The notes under the pieces were generated by a model, which made no database searches, had not been told where the DNA came from, and was given only the letters and a program-made list of their open reading frames with translations. This document shows, one piece after another, positions 27,192 to 35,351 of a stretch of 64,000 nucleotides of DNA; the first letter of the stretch is position 1, and the number at the start of each line of letters is the position of its first letter. The stretch covers positions 4,157,001 through 4,221,000 of the forward strand of contig NZ_CP080269.1 of the NCBI RefSeq assembly GCF_019431355.1. Direction: 5' to 3'. Made by a program: the position numbers and the translations under genes. Origin of the DNA: Paenibacillus sp. R14(2021). GTDB lineage: Bacteria; Bacillota; Bacilli; Paenibacillales; Paenibacillaceae.

Positions 27192-27851
27192 ATGGACATG
27201 AAATCGATTCTTCATCGCTACAGCTTGCATATTACGAAGCATCACTGGGACGCGGAAGACGTTACGCAAGAGGCATGGCTCAAGCTGAACGAGGCCAAGC
27301 GCAAAAATCCGGAGAGGGAGATTACGAAGGCGTATTTGTATCGTATTGTCAAACATGCATGGATCGATATGGGCCGGAAAAACCGGCTGCAGGCAGTGCC
27401 TCTTCATCCGCTATATGAGGAAGTCGGAGCTGATGCTTCGTTGTCCAGCAGAGAGCTTCTAGAGCTGCTGGCGGAACGGCTGCCGCCCAAGATGGCTGTT
27501 ATTTTGCTGTTGATGGACGTGTTCGATTTTACGGCGAAGGAAACAGCGGCGTATGTCGGGATGAAGGAAGCGGCGGTACAAGTATCGCTTGGCCGGGCTC
27601 GGAGGCGGATGCAAGAACTGGCTCCCTATGCGGTTAGAGATCAGGCCGTGCCTGCCGCGCAGCCGATTCCCGTGCATTTCGAGGCATTGGTGGAGGCCTT
27701 TCGGAGACAAGACCCGGCCTTGATCCACAGGGCGTTCATGGGGCTGACTAGAGAAGGCATTCAGCTTGCCGGGCTTCAAGCGCTCGGCGGCAGGCTGCAT
27801 TTTACGTTCAGGGATCCGGACGGGAACCTGTTCCAAGCGGTATCGAATTAA
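27192..27851 (+). CDS. ECF-like sigma-70 family factor
   Basis: 219-aa sigma factor. Region 2 is visible from residue 8 (HRYSLHITKHHWDAEDVTQEAWLKL, YRIVKHAWIDMGRK) and region 4 at about 85-140 (LPPKMAVILLLMDVFDFTAKETA, GMKEAAVQVSLGRARRRM). A tail of about 75 residues ends in LHFTFRDPDGNLFQAV, similar to a VOC-protein tail. The N-terminus is about ten residues shorter than usual, an in-frame stop lies at 27183 and there is no clear ribosome site, so the start is uncertain or damaged. No anti-sigma gene is adjacent. Confidence 0.75.
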   Translation: MDMKSILHRYSLHITKHHWDAEDVTQEAWLKLNEAKRKNPEREITKAYLYRIVKHAWIDMGRKNRLQAVPLHPLYEEVGADASLSSRELLELLAERLPPKMAVILLLMDVFDFTAKETAAYVGMKEAAVQVSLGRARRRMQELAPYAVRDQAVPAAQPIPVHFEALVEAFRRQDPALIHRAFMGLTREGIQLAGLQALGGRLHFTFRDPDGNLFQAVSN

Positions 27852-27932
27852 TATGGCGCAGGCTGTTTGGTTTCTTCGAATTTCTACGTTTATTAAGTCG
27901 GGTAACCAATACGAACCGAGGGGATGATTGGA

Positions 27933-28391
27933 ATGGAAGGTTCTCGTGAAATGCTGGGGAATGTACTCAGAAGTATTTGCTCGGTGTACGTGCCGGTAAG
28001 GAACGCCGCGCGGTCGGTCGCGTGGTGGCAGCGGAACTTCGGCTTGGAGCTGGCGGTGCCGCAAAATCCGACGATTCTGAAGCTGGCCGAGGGGCAATGG
28101 CTGCATTTAATAGAGACGGGCGGAGAGATCGATAATCAATTTCCGGATAAGTCGGGGTATGCCATGTTCAGGTTTACGTTCGAGGTCCGAGGCATCGAGC
28201 ACGTGTACGAGCGGCTGCAAAGCAACGGCGTAAGAACCGAGGAGCTGAAGGATCGCGATTGGTGCGGCATCAACTTCGTCTTCTACGATCCGGATGGCAA
28301 CAAATTCGACGTCAACGAAGCCGTCAGGGCTCACCGGACGCCAGAGGAAGCGGAGGCGCTTATTGCACGGTTATTTCACCCTGTGGGGTAA
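27933..28391 (+). CDS. VOC-family (glyoxalase-like) protein
   Basis: 152-aa vicinal-oxygen-chelate protein. It shows VYVPVRNAARSVAWWQRNFGLEL at the start of module 1 and IEHVYERLQSNGVRTEELK ... FVFYDPDGNKFDVNE in module 2, with a Glu and His pattern compatible with metal binding. ATG 27933 lies nine bases after GAGGGG. It follows the sigma-factor gene by 80 bp; a shared transcript is possible. Confidence 0.85.
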   Translation: MEGSREMLGNVLRSICSVYVPVRNAARSVAWWQRNFGLELAVPQNPTILKLAEGQWLHLIETGGEIDNQFPDKSGYAMFRFTFEVRGIEHVYERLQSNGVRTEELKDRDWCGINFVFYDPDGNKFDVNEAVRAHRTPEEAEALIARLFHPVG

Positions 28392-28399
28392 GAGGAACG

Positions 28400-28450
28400 A
28401 AGGTCTGACTACCGGTTGTTAGCGGCGGTCAGACCTTTTGTTTACAACAA
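28400..28450. terminator. Terminator between convergent genes
   Basis: 10-bp stem (28400-28409 with 28438-28447) with extra pairing in the loop and a TTTTG tail on the plus strand. It separates the VOC gene from the pentapeptide-repeat gene. Confidence 0.75.
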
Positions 28451-28480
28451 CGGCCAAGGTATGCGGCATAGGCGAAGGGC

Positions 28481-29323
28481 TTAAGCCGTCCAATGGGAAG
28501 GACGGGAGAGCAGTGCCGGCAGCTTGGTGCTGCTATTGCCCTTGGCCGCATGCAATTGGACTTGCGTAAGGAACAGACTGCCGGTAAGGTTGGCCCCTCT
28601 AATGTCAGCATCCCGTAAATCCGCTCCGATTAGGTCGGCGCTCCGCAGATCGGCATCGCGGAGGTCGGCGGCGATCAGATAAGCGCCGCGAAGGTTGGCG
28701 CCCCTGAGGTCGGCGCCTCGAAGATTAGCACCGATGAGATCCGCGCCGCGGCCAATGTTCTTGCGGTGCTTCGGCGGTGCCTGCTGCAGCCGCTTCGCTT
28801 CGTCGCGTGCGAATTCGCTGGCCTGAAGCAGCAGCGCATTGACCGCGGCGCGGTGTGCTGCAGTGTCCACATACATAAGTGCGCCAGGTGCAAGCAGCGT
28901 AAGGCGGTTCGTTTCCTCCAGTGCCGCGAGAAGCTCGTCGTGAATGGGCAAGGCGGCTTGCAGTGTCAGCGCGTCGCTAATATACCAGAGCAGCTCCTGA
29001 AGCAGCCGCATCGTCGGAAATACGTCGACCATTTGCTTGGCCAAATCAGGGGATTGCCGCCAGTCCCGCCCTTCGAATGTGAATCGGGATAGCTTCTGGC
29101 CTGCGCCGAAGCAGTCATAGACGGTACAGCCGCGGAAGCCGAGTGTTCTCAAGTCGGTATGCACACCGCAGCGAAAGTCGCTTTTCAAGTTCGGACAGGG
29201 TTGTCCGGCGGCCTTATCGATCGCGAAGTCCACCGAAGCCGCGAAAGGCAGGGCGACGCAGCATAAGCCGAAGCAATTCTCGCAATCAGCCTGCAGGCTG
29301 AGCCGGTCTATAGGTTCCAACAT
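28481..29323 (-). CDS. Pentapeptide-repeat protein with cysteine cluster
   Basis: 280-aa protein of two parts. The N-terminal third has a cysteine cluster (CENCFGLCC, then C in PCPNL, CGVH, GFRGCTVYDCFGAG), as in YkgJ-like putative metal or Fe-S proteins. The C-terminal part (about 190-250) has about eleven A(D/N)L-type pentapeptide repeats forming a right-handed quadrilateral helix. ATG 29323 follows AAGGAG; an in-frame start 63 bases earlier has no site. Some pentapeptide proteins mimic DNA and protect gyrase, but this family's role is not known. Confidence 0.85.
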   Translation of the reverse strand: MLEPIDRLSLQADCENCFGLCCVALPFAASVDFAIDKAAGQPCPNLKSDFRCGVHTDLRTLGFRGCTVYDCFGAGQKLSRFTFEGRDWRQSPDLAKQMVDVFPTMRLLQELLWYISDALTLQAALPIHDELLAALEETNRLTLLAPGALMYVDTAAHRAAVNALLLQASEFARDEAKRLQQAPPKHRKNIGRGADLIGANLRGADLRGANLRGAYLIAADLRDADLRSADLIGADLRDADIRGANLTGSLFLTQVQLHAAKGNSSTKLPALLSRPSHWTA

Positions 29324-29366
29324 GTGGTGCGTTCTCCTTCCATGTATCCATGCTTTTATGGTAAAT

Positions 29367-29380
29367 CCGAACGCGTTCGG
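29367..29380. promoter_or_regulatory. Palindrome upstream of the pentapeptide-repeat gene
   Basis: CCGAACGCGTTCGG is a perfect 14-bp palindrome 43 bases before the start at 29323. It may be an operator; no regulator is assigned. The rest of the gap 29324-29556 shows nothing clear. Confidence 0.4.
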
Positions 29381-29556
29381 CGTCAAAGGGTAATGCTAAT
29401 AGAATATGGACGTGTAATCTCGCGCTGCAATTGTTCATTATCCGTTCATAATGCAAGGTTATCTTAGTGAACGAGGCGTCAGAGAATGAGGTGTTCGCGA
29501 AGGCGATGAAGATGTAAGGGTATCAGCGCTCTGAAACAAACTAGGAGAGAATGTAA

Positions 29557-29590
29557 TTTGACAGTTACTATCAAATTGCATAAACTGTCA
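29557..29590 (+). promoter_or_regulatory. MFS promoter with overlapping TetR-type operator
   Basis: TTGACA (29558-29563), 17 bp, TAAACT (29581-29586) form a near-consensus promoter. It is overlapped by a 19-nt near-perfect palindrome (29557-29575, eight of nine pairs apart from one mismatch each side) and by an 8-bp inverted repeat TGACAGTT/AACTGTCA (29559-29566, 29583-29590). The TetR gene downstream of the pump is the obvious candidate to bind here. Confidence 0.75.
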
Positions 29591-29622
29591 TTATATAAGC
29601 TACATGCTGAGGAGGTTCTATT

Positions 29623-31173
29623 TTGGCACGAACGAACAACAAAGCACTTATTATTACAGGTCTTATTATCGGGATTATTTTCTCGGAGCTTGACGAGACA
29701 GTCGTCAGCACCGCCATGCCGACGATTATCCGCGATCTGAACGGATTGTCGTTGTACGGCTGGGTGGCCGGCATTTATATGCTGACCATGACGTCCTTCA
29801 TGCCGATTCTGGGCAAATTAGCGGACCTGTACGGCCGCAAACGGATTTATATTCTCAGCATGAGCTTGTTCATTGCCGGTTCCGTCGTGAGCGGATTCGC
29901 CGATTCTATGCCGATATTGCTGCTGGGACGGGGCATACAGGGCATCGGAGCGGGCGGGCTGATGCCGCTTGCCATGGTTATTTTCGGCGATACATTCACC
30001 GTGGAGCAGCGCGCTAAAATGCAGGGAATTTTCGGCGCCATTATGTTTATTCCGCAGCTGCTTGGTCCGCTGATCGGGGGCTATTTTACGCAGCACATAT
30101 CGTGGCACTGGATCTTCTGGGTGAACATTCCAGTCGGCATTCTGGCCGCAATCGTGCTGTCCGCCGGATTAACGGAATCCAAAGGCGATAAAGATGCGAG
30201 CATTGACTGGGGCGGCGCGTTTCTTCTGGTCGGTGCTATCGTAGCGCTGCTGCTGACGCCGGTACTGCACGAAACGGAAGGCTACGCTTGGTCGTCGCCG
30301 ACGCTGATCGGCCTCTGGGTAACCGGCGCGCTGCTGATTGGTGCGTTCGTATGGGTAGAGTCCAAGGTGAAGGAACCGATTCTGCCGCTGCATCTCTTCA
30401 AGAACCGGACCTTCGTGGTGCTGTCTCTAATCGTATTCACGCTCGTCATCGGCGTTATGGGCTCATTCGCATCCTTCCCGTTCTTCGCTCAGAACGTGCT
30501 CGGTCTGTCGCCGATCGCATCCGGATATTTGACGCTGCCGCTCATGGTCGGGGCCATTCTCTCCAGTATTGTTTCCGGCCGCTTAATTACTAAACTTCCT
30601 TATCGGACGATCTTTATCGTATCGATGGCTTTCGCGGCGCTTGCATTCTTCCTGATGACCGGCCTTGACCGGAACACGAGTATTCTTGAGATTATCGGCT
30701 ATTTCGTTATTCTGGGTCTTGGGTTTGGGGTGCTGTTCAACAACAATTTGATCGTACAGGAATCGGTCGACAAGGAGAACAGCGGCATCGCGCTGACATC
30801 GGTTACGTTGTTCCAATCGTTCGGAATGACGATTGGCGTCAGCATCTTCGGCAGCTTGCTCGCAGCTAACATTACGTCCGGCCTCGGCAAACTGGCTGGC
30901 GATCTGCCCGCGGACAGCGCCGAGACCCTTGGTCACGCTGCTCAAGGGGGCATTCCAACGGGGCTTGGAGCCGAACTGGTTGCCTCGATCAAGGATGTCT
31001 TCTCGAATGCGTTCCAGCATCTGTACTGGGTTTCCTTCACCTTCGCGCTGCTTGTCATCGTCATCTGCTTGTTCTTGAAGCGGGAAGTATTGTCGGTGAC
31101 GACTAAGGAAGCGGCTGAAGGGCAAGCGCAGCATGGTCAGGAAATGAATTCAGAGCTTAGCAGTCAAGCGTAG
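29623..31173 (+). CDS. MFS multidrug transporter (DHA2, 14-TMS)
   Basis: 516-aa drug:proton antiporter of the EmrB/QacA group. It has about 14 hydrophobic helices; motif A is LGKLADLYGRKRIY in the first cytoplasmic loop, and the helix-1 motif LDETVVSTAMPTI is typical of DHA2 pumps. The start is TTG 29623 after AGGAGG. The gene for a TetR regulator begins 37 bp after its stop, and an operator-like palindrome overlaps its promoter, so drug-inducible expression is likely. Substrates cannot be read from sequence. Confidence 0.92.
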   Translation: MARTNNKALIITGLIIGIIFSELDETVVSTAMPTIIRDLNGLSLYGWVAGIYMLTMTSFMPILGKLADLYGRKRIYILSMSLFIAGSVVSGFADSMPILLLGRGIQGIGAGGLMPLAMVIFGDTFTVEQRAKMQGIFGAIMFIPQLLGPLIGGYFTQHISWHWIFWVNIPVGILAAIVLSAGLTESKGDKDASIDWGGAFLLVGAIVALLLTPVLHETEGYAWSSPTLIGLWVTGALLIGAFVWVESKVKEPILPLHLFKNRTFVVLSLIVFTLVIGVMGSFASFPFFAQNVLGLSPIASGYLTLPLMVGAILSSIVSGRLITKLPYRTIFIVSMAFAALAFFLMTGLDRNTSILEIIGYFVILGLGFGVLFNNNLIVQESVDKENSGIALTSVTLFQSFGMTIGVSIFGSLLAANITSGLGKLAGDLPADSAETLGHAAQGGIPTGLGAELVASIKDVFSNAFQHLYWVSFTFALLVIVICLFLKREVLSVTTKEAAEGQAQHGQEMNSELSSQA

Positions 31174-31210
31174 GCTGCATGGAACAGCATGAGGAAGGAG
31201 TGCCGCGACT

Positions 31211-31834
31211 ATGACCCCGGAGCATTCGGAACCGGCGAAGCTGGGACTTCGCGAGCGCAAGAAACAGAAGACACGCCAGACGCTGCAGCAGCAGGCGCTC
31301 CGGCTGTTTCGCGAGCAGGGCTACAACGCGACGACGATCGAGCAGATCGCGGAGGCGAGCGAGATTTCGCCGAGCACGTTCTTTCGTTATTTCGCAACGA
31401 AGGAAGCACTTGTACTCGAGGATGAGTATGACCCCATTCTTATTCGCGCGTATCAAGCGCAGCCGCCGGGCATGAGTCCGATCCAGGCGCTCGGCGCGGC
31501 CGTGCGGGAGAAGTTCGCCGAGATGACGCAGGCGGAGAAGGACGGACTTCGCGAGCGCAGGAATCTGATGTTCGGCGTCCCGGAGCTGCGCGCCGCTTCG
31601 CTCATTCAGATGAATGAGACGCTGCTGCTGATCGCGGAGTTGGCGGCCGAACGGCTGGACCGCTCGCGGGAGGACATCGAAGTGCTGACCTTCGCAGGTG
31701 CCGTGCTTGGCGCGATGATGGCCGTTCAGCTGCACTGCTTTAACCATCCGGAGGATGATTTTGTCCGGGTAATCGACGAGGCACTGTCTCATCTGGAAGC
31801 CGGACTGCCGCTTGCGCGAGGCGAACGGGAATAG
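31211..31834 (+). CDS. TetR-family transcriptional regulator
   Basis: 207-aa repressor. The N-terminal HTH (about 10-60) reads RKKQKTRQTLQQQALRLFREQGY then TTIEQIAEASEISPSTFFRYFATKE, standard for TetR; the remainder is a helical ligand-binding domain. AAGGAG lies ten bases before the ATG. It is in the same direction as the MFS pump, probably in one operon, and should repress it through the palindrome at 29557-29590. A relic of a VOC gene tail starts five bases after its stop. Confidence 0.92.
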   Translation: MTPEHSEPAKLGLRERKKQKTRQTLQQQALRLFREQGYNATTIEQIAEASEISPSTFFRYFATKEALVLEDEYDPILIRAYQAQPPGMSPIQALGAAVREKFAEMTQAEKDGLRERRNLMFGVPELRAASLIQMNETLLLIAELAAERLDRSREDIEVLTFAGAVLGAMMAVQLHCFNHPEDDFVRVIDEALSHLEAGLPLARGERE

Positions 31835-31839
31835 GACGC

Positions 31840-31950
31840 CATTGGGAAATCGGCAGACGGTTAACGCAGCAGGCAGCAGGGACATCCGAAACGCAGGAAA
31901 GCCGGGACCTCATGGGAGGCAGCCCGGCTTTCCTGCGTCTTCGGGTCAAC
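31840..31950 (+). repeat. Direct repeat copy 2: VOC tail remnant plus terminator
   Basis: Diverged copy of 27007-27110. The first part still reads HWEIGRRLT in one frame but has lost the stop codon, so it is the 3' relic of a VOC gene. It ends in the same 15-bp hairpin. Confidence 0.85.
31892..31937 (+). terminator. Terminator of the MFS-TetR operon
   Basis: Perfect 15-bp stem (31892-31906 with 31923-31937), same loop as the hairpin at 27052. One A-T pair there is G-C here, a compensatory change on both arms. Confidence 0.8.
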
Positions 31951-32004
31951 GGATCTCGAGCAGGGGTGAGTATCGCAGCTGGGTTTCGCGCTGCATGTCG
32001 GATT

Positions 32005-32919
32005 TCATGGCGATGCTAAGCTCGAATTCTCTTCCGCGGCCTGAGCGGTCAGCAGCTCCATGAAATAAGACCCGATGATGGAGAGCGAAGCGCCCCGCCG
32101 GGTAGCTACCCCGACGCGGCGCTTTGGGATGGCTTCTGCGGTGCGCAGCTCAAACAGCGCGCCTTCCTGGAGCAGCTGCAGGACGGAGGCGCGCGTCACG
32201 ATGGCCGCGCCGTAGCCTTGCCGGGCAAATGCGATAAGCATATCGGAGCTGTTCAGCTCGATGGCGGCATCGATCTCGACCCCTTGGGCGGCGAACCACT
32301 GCTCGGCGAACTGCCGCGTGCTGCTTCCTTTCGACAGCAGCAGCAACGGAATCCCGGCCAAGTCCGCGGCCGTCAGCGGCTGTGCCGCCATATGCCGGTA
32401 ACGCGGTCCGACGACGAAGCAGTCTTGGATCGCGGCAAGCGGGCGAACGGATAGCGCGGGGTCGTCGGCAGGCAGATGCACGATGCCGATATCGATGCGG
32501 TTGTCCTTGAGCCAAGCTTGGATTTGAGCGGTTTTCCCCTGAAAGAGCCGGATCTCGATGTCCGGGAACCCGGCGCGGAGCTTATCCAGCTGCGGGAGCA
32601 GCAAATGCTTGATCATCGGTCCGCTGGAGCCGATTCGCAGCTCACCGGCGGTTTGCTTGATCAGTGATTCGATTTTCCTTTCGCCTGCGTCCAGCAGGGA
32701 GAGCGATTTCTCCACGAATGCAAGCAAGGAAGCGCCCTCCGGGGTTAAAGCAACTCCTTTGGACAACCGGTCGAACAGCTTGACGCCCAGCGTCCCCTCC
32801 ATTTGCTTGATCGCATAGCTGACGGACGGCTGCGTAATGTGCAACTCCTGCGCGGCCTTGGTTAAATTGCCGGCCTTGGCCGTATGAAGGAAAATGCGGT
32901 ACCATTCGAGATTCATCAT
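32005..32919 (-). CDS. LysR-family transcriptional regulator
   Basis: About 304-aa regulator. The winged HTH (about 1-60) reads MNLEWYRIFLHTAKAGNLTKAAQ, HITQPSVSYAIKQMEGTLGVKLFDR; the effector domain (about 90-295) has LRIGSSGPMIKHLLLP and typical pseudo-repeats. The start is uncertain: the nearest AGAGG lies about 17 bases before the two ATGs at 32919/32916. It diverges from chorismate synthase with 118 bp between, so it probably controls that gene and itself. Confidence 0.88.
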   Translation of the reverse strand: MMNLEWYRIFLHTAKAGNLTKAAQELHITQPSVSYAIKQMEGTLGVKLFDRLSKGVALTPEGASLLAFVEKSLSLLDAGERKIESLIKQTAGELRIGSSGPMIKHLLLPQLDKLRAGFPDIEIRLFQGKTAQIQAWLKDNRIDIGIVHLPADDPALSVRPLAAIQDCFVVGPRYRHMAAQPLTAADLAGIPLLLLSKGSSTRQFAEQWFAAQGVEIDAAIELNSSDMLIAFARQGYGAAIVTRASVLQLLQEGALFELRTAEAIPKRRVGVATRRGASLSIIGSYFMELLTAQAAEENSSLASP

Positions 32920-33037
32920 CGGCTTGATATTGAACACCTCTATGTCACGATTCGGATTTTATGATTTCATTTATTGCACTGTGCTTATTATAATCAATTC
33001 TAAAGGAAATCGAAAATCGAATTGGAGGTGCCTTCAG

Positions 33038-34096
33038 ATGGCTGGAAGCTCGTTCGGAGACGTGTTCAAGCTCACCACGTTCGGGGAATCGCACGGCGAG
33101 GCGGTTGGCGTTATCGTGGACGGCGTTACGCCGGGGCTTGAGCTCGACGAAGCTTATATTCAAGTTCAAATGGACCGCCGCAAGCCCGGTCAATCCGCGG
33201 TGACTTCGCCCAGGAAGGAGTACGACCGCATTCATATTGTCTCGGGCATGTATGAAGGGCGGACGACGGGTACGCCGCTATGCATCCTGCTCTACAACCA
33301 GGATATGCGCCCAAGCGCATATGACGGGATGGAACGCACGTTCCGTCCGGGTCATGCCGATTATACGTATTTGAAGAAATACGGCAGCCGCGACCACCGG
33401 GGGAGCGGACGGGCTTCCGGCAGGGAGACGGCCGCCCGCGTGGCCGCGGGCGCGGTCGCGCGCAAGCTGCTGGAGGGCAGAGGTGTCCGTGTAACGGCCT
33501 ACACGCGTTCAATCGGCGGGATTACATGCGAAGCTTATCTGCCGGAGGAGATCGAGAACAACAGCGTGCGGGCATGCGACCCCGATGCGGCCGTTCGGAT
33601 GGCAGCACGCATTCAAGCGTTGGCTGCGCAGGGCGACAGCGTGGGCGGCATCGTGGAATGCCGAATTTCGGGTGCACAGGCGGGCCTCGGTGAGCCGGTG
33701 TTTGATAAGCTGGACGCGGACTTGGCCAAGGCGATGCTGTCGATCGGGGCTGTCAAAGGCATCGAGTTCGGCGCGGGCTTCGCGGCGGCCGACATGCTGG
33801 GCAGCGAGCATAATGATCCGATGAACGCGGAGGGCTTCCTCAGCAATCACGCGGGCGGGATACTGGGCGGCATCAGTACGGGAGCGGATATTGTATTCCG
33901 GGTGGCGGTCAAGCCGACTTCCTCGATTTCGGTACCCCAACAGACTGTGGATACGCAGGGAGAGGAGCGGACGATTCGTACGGAAGGCCGGCATGACCCC
34001 TGCATTTGTCCGAGAATCGTCCCCGTAATCGAGGCGATGGCTTGTTTGGTGCTGGAGGATCATTATAAGCGGCAGGCGGCCATGCATGACCAGTAG
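33038..34096 (+). CDS. aroC: Chorismate synthase
   Basis: 352-aa enzyme that makes chorismate from 5-enolpyruvylshikimate-3-phosphate using reduced FMN, the last step of the shikimate pathway. Signatures are FGESHGEAVG near the start, GSGRASGRETAARVAAGA (about 125-142) and HDPCICPRIVPVIEAM near the end. ATG 33038 follows GGAGG. It stands alone beside a divergent LysR gene instead of in an aro/trp cluster, so it may be a second, specialised copy. A -10 box TATAAT is at 32989-32994, with a poor -35, as often in activator-dependent promoters. Confidence 0.93.
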   Translation: MAGSSFGDVFKLTTFGESHGEAVGVIVDGVTPGLELDEAYIQVQMDRRKPGQSAVTSPRKEYDRIHIVSGMYEGRTTGTPLCILLYNQDMRPSAYDGMERTFRPGHADYTYLKKYGSRDHRGSGRASGRETAARVAAGAVARKLLEGRGVRVTAYTRSIGGITCEAYLPEEIENNSVRACDPDAAVRMAARIQALAAQGDSVGGIVECRISGAQAGLGEPVFDKLDADLAKAMLSIGAVKGIEFGAGFAAADMLGSEHNDPMNAEGFLSNHAGGILGGISTGADIVFRVAVKPTSSISVPQQTVDTQGEERTIRTEGRHDPCICPRIVPVIEAMACLVLEDHYKRQAAMHDQ

Positions 34097-34146
34097 CACT
34101 GCATAGATAGCAGGGAAAGCGCCGGCTGCGTCCTTATTCCCGAACG

Positions 34147-34187
34147 AACGGCCTCTGTCCGCTTGACTAGCGGGCGAGGCCGTTTTT
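34147..34187 (+). terminator. Terminator of aroC
   Basis: 9-bp perfect stem (34147-34155 with 34176-34184) followed by five T bases at 34183-34187. Confidence 0.85.
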
Positions 34188-34189
34188 GA

Positions 34190-34749
34190 AAGAAGGCCGC
34201 GGTTCCACGTTACTATAAGTCTGGCGCTTACAATGCGACAACGAAGAAAGTAACATGGACGGTCGGCGCGAACTACAATCGTGAAACGCTGGCGCATGCC
34301 GTAATTGAAGACAAATTGCTTAACGGCCAGCAGCTCGATTCAGGCTCCGTGCATGTCTATGACATGACGGTTCAACCGAATGGAACGCCTGATCAAGGCA
34401 CGGAAGTGCCGGCAACGGATTATACGGGCGACACGTTGAAAGTAAGTTTCAATGCTTCGATCAGCACGGGCTACATTCTTGTTTTCACGACAAGCTTGGA
34501 CGATGACCTGATTGATGCCACTGTCAGCAACACCGCTCACTTGTTGGATGGAACAACGCCGGAATCGAAAGATTTGAGGTGTTCATCGATATCACGGTTG
34601 GAGACGTTCCGCTCGGAACGATCGATACGGGGTCGACGCTGCCAAAAACCGGGGAAGAGAGTCACCTGAATGTTAGACTGGCAGGATTGTTCGTCATTTT
34701 GCTTGGCGTGTTCTTGCTTAGAAAAAGACTGTTCCGCAGCAGCAAATAA
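34190..34749 (+). pseudogene. Remnant of an LPXTG-anchored Cna-type surface protein
   Basis: A 3' fragment of a cell-wall adhesin. From 34190 an open frame (stop just before it, at 34187) reads like a collagen-binding or isopeptide-forming domain (AYNATTKKVTWTVGANYNRE, ASISTGYILVFTTSLDDDLI, TVSNTAHLLDG). Near 34562-34575 the frame shifts, and the new frame reads a linker, the sortase motif LPKTGEE, a membrane helix (LAGLFVILLGVFLL), RKR and a stop at 34747-34749. No start codon, signal peptide or N-terminal part remains. An intact terminator follows at 34779. Confidence 0.85.
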
Positions 34750-34778
34750 ATAGCAGTAAAAGGGCTGTCCAGTGATAG

Positions 34779-34840
34779 GCTCCCCATACGGTAGACAGGT
34801 GAAATACGAAAGCCTGGTTTCCGTGTGGGGAGCATTTTTT
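34779..34840 (+). terminator. Terminator of the decayed surface-protein gene
   Basis: 13-bp stem with one G-T pair (34779-34791 with 34821-34833), then ATTTTTT. Confidence 0.75.
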
Positions 34841-34972
34841 ATATGTACAACAATCAGCGACATCGATGACGACATTTACTTTTACAATGGAGATAGCCGA
34901 ACCGCATCGCATTTCCATAACCTTATTCGCGATGATATGATGGACGAAACGATAAAAAGAAGGTGCTGCCGC

Positions 34973-35251
34973 ATGTGCAGAAACATCAAAACGCTGTTTA
35001 ATTTCGATCCCCCTGCCACGGAGGATGAAATCCAGGCCGCTTCGCTGCAATTCGTACGGAAGCTCTCCGGGTTCACGCAGCCCTCTAAGGCCAATGAAGA
35101 GGCCTTCGACCTCGCGATTCAAGAGGTGACCGCAGCTGCGGAGAAGCTGCTCCGTAATCTCGTCACGAATAGCCCGCAGCGGAATCGACAAGTGGAGATC
35201 GAACGCGCCAGAATCCGCTCCGTTAAACGGTTCGGTCCACGCGAGAACTAG
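34973..35251 (+). CDS. DUF2277-family protein
   Basis: 92-aa protein. It begins MCRNIKTLFNFDPPATEDEI and continues AASLQFVRKLSGFTQPSKANEEAFD, the hallmark pattern of DUF2277, a widespread small family without known function. The MCRNIK start defines the N-terminus; AAGAAGGTG lies upstream of ATG 34973. An open frame extends 200 bases further up through the terminator of the previous gene and is not part of it. Confidence 0.88.
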   Translation: MCRNIKTLFNFDPPATEDEIQAASLQFVRKLSGFTQPSKANEEAFDLAIQEVTAAAEKLLRNLVTNSPQRNRQVEIERARIRSVKRFGPREN

Positions 35252-35351
35252 CAGGCGTTTACGATCAGGCGTCTCTGATCGGCGGCGGTTCGTTCAGTCC
35301 TTGCCGGCGCTGTGCGCCGACTTTATTATTTCAAGCGAGGTTTAAGGAATC

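Noticed and set aside
27007-31950. Composite transposon bounded by direct repeats
   Set aside because: The repeats are the end of a gene plus a terminator, with no transposase, no terminal inverted repeats and no target-site duplication between or beside them.
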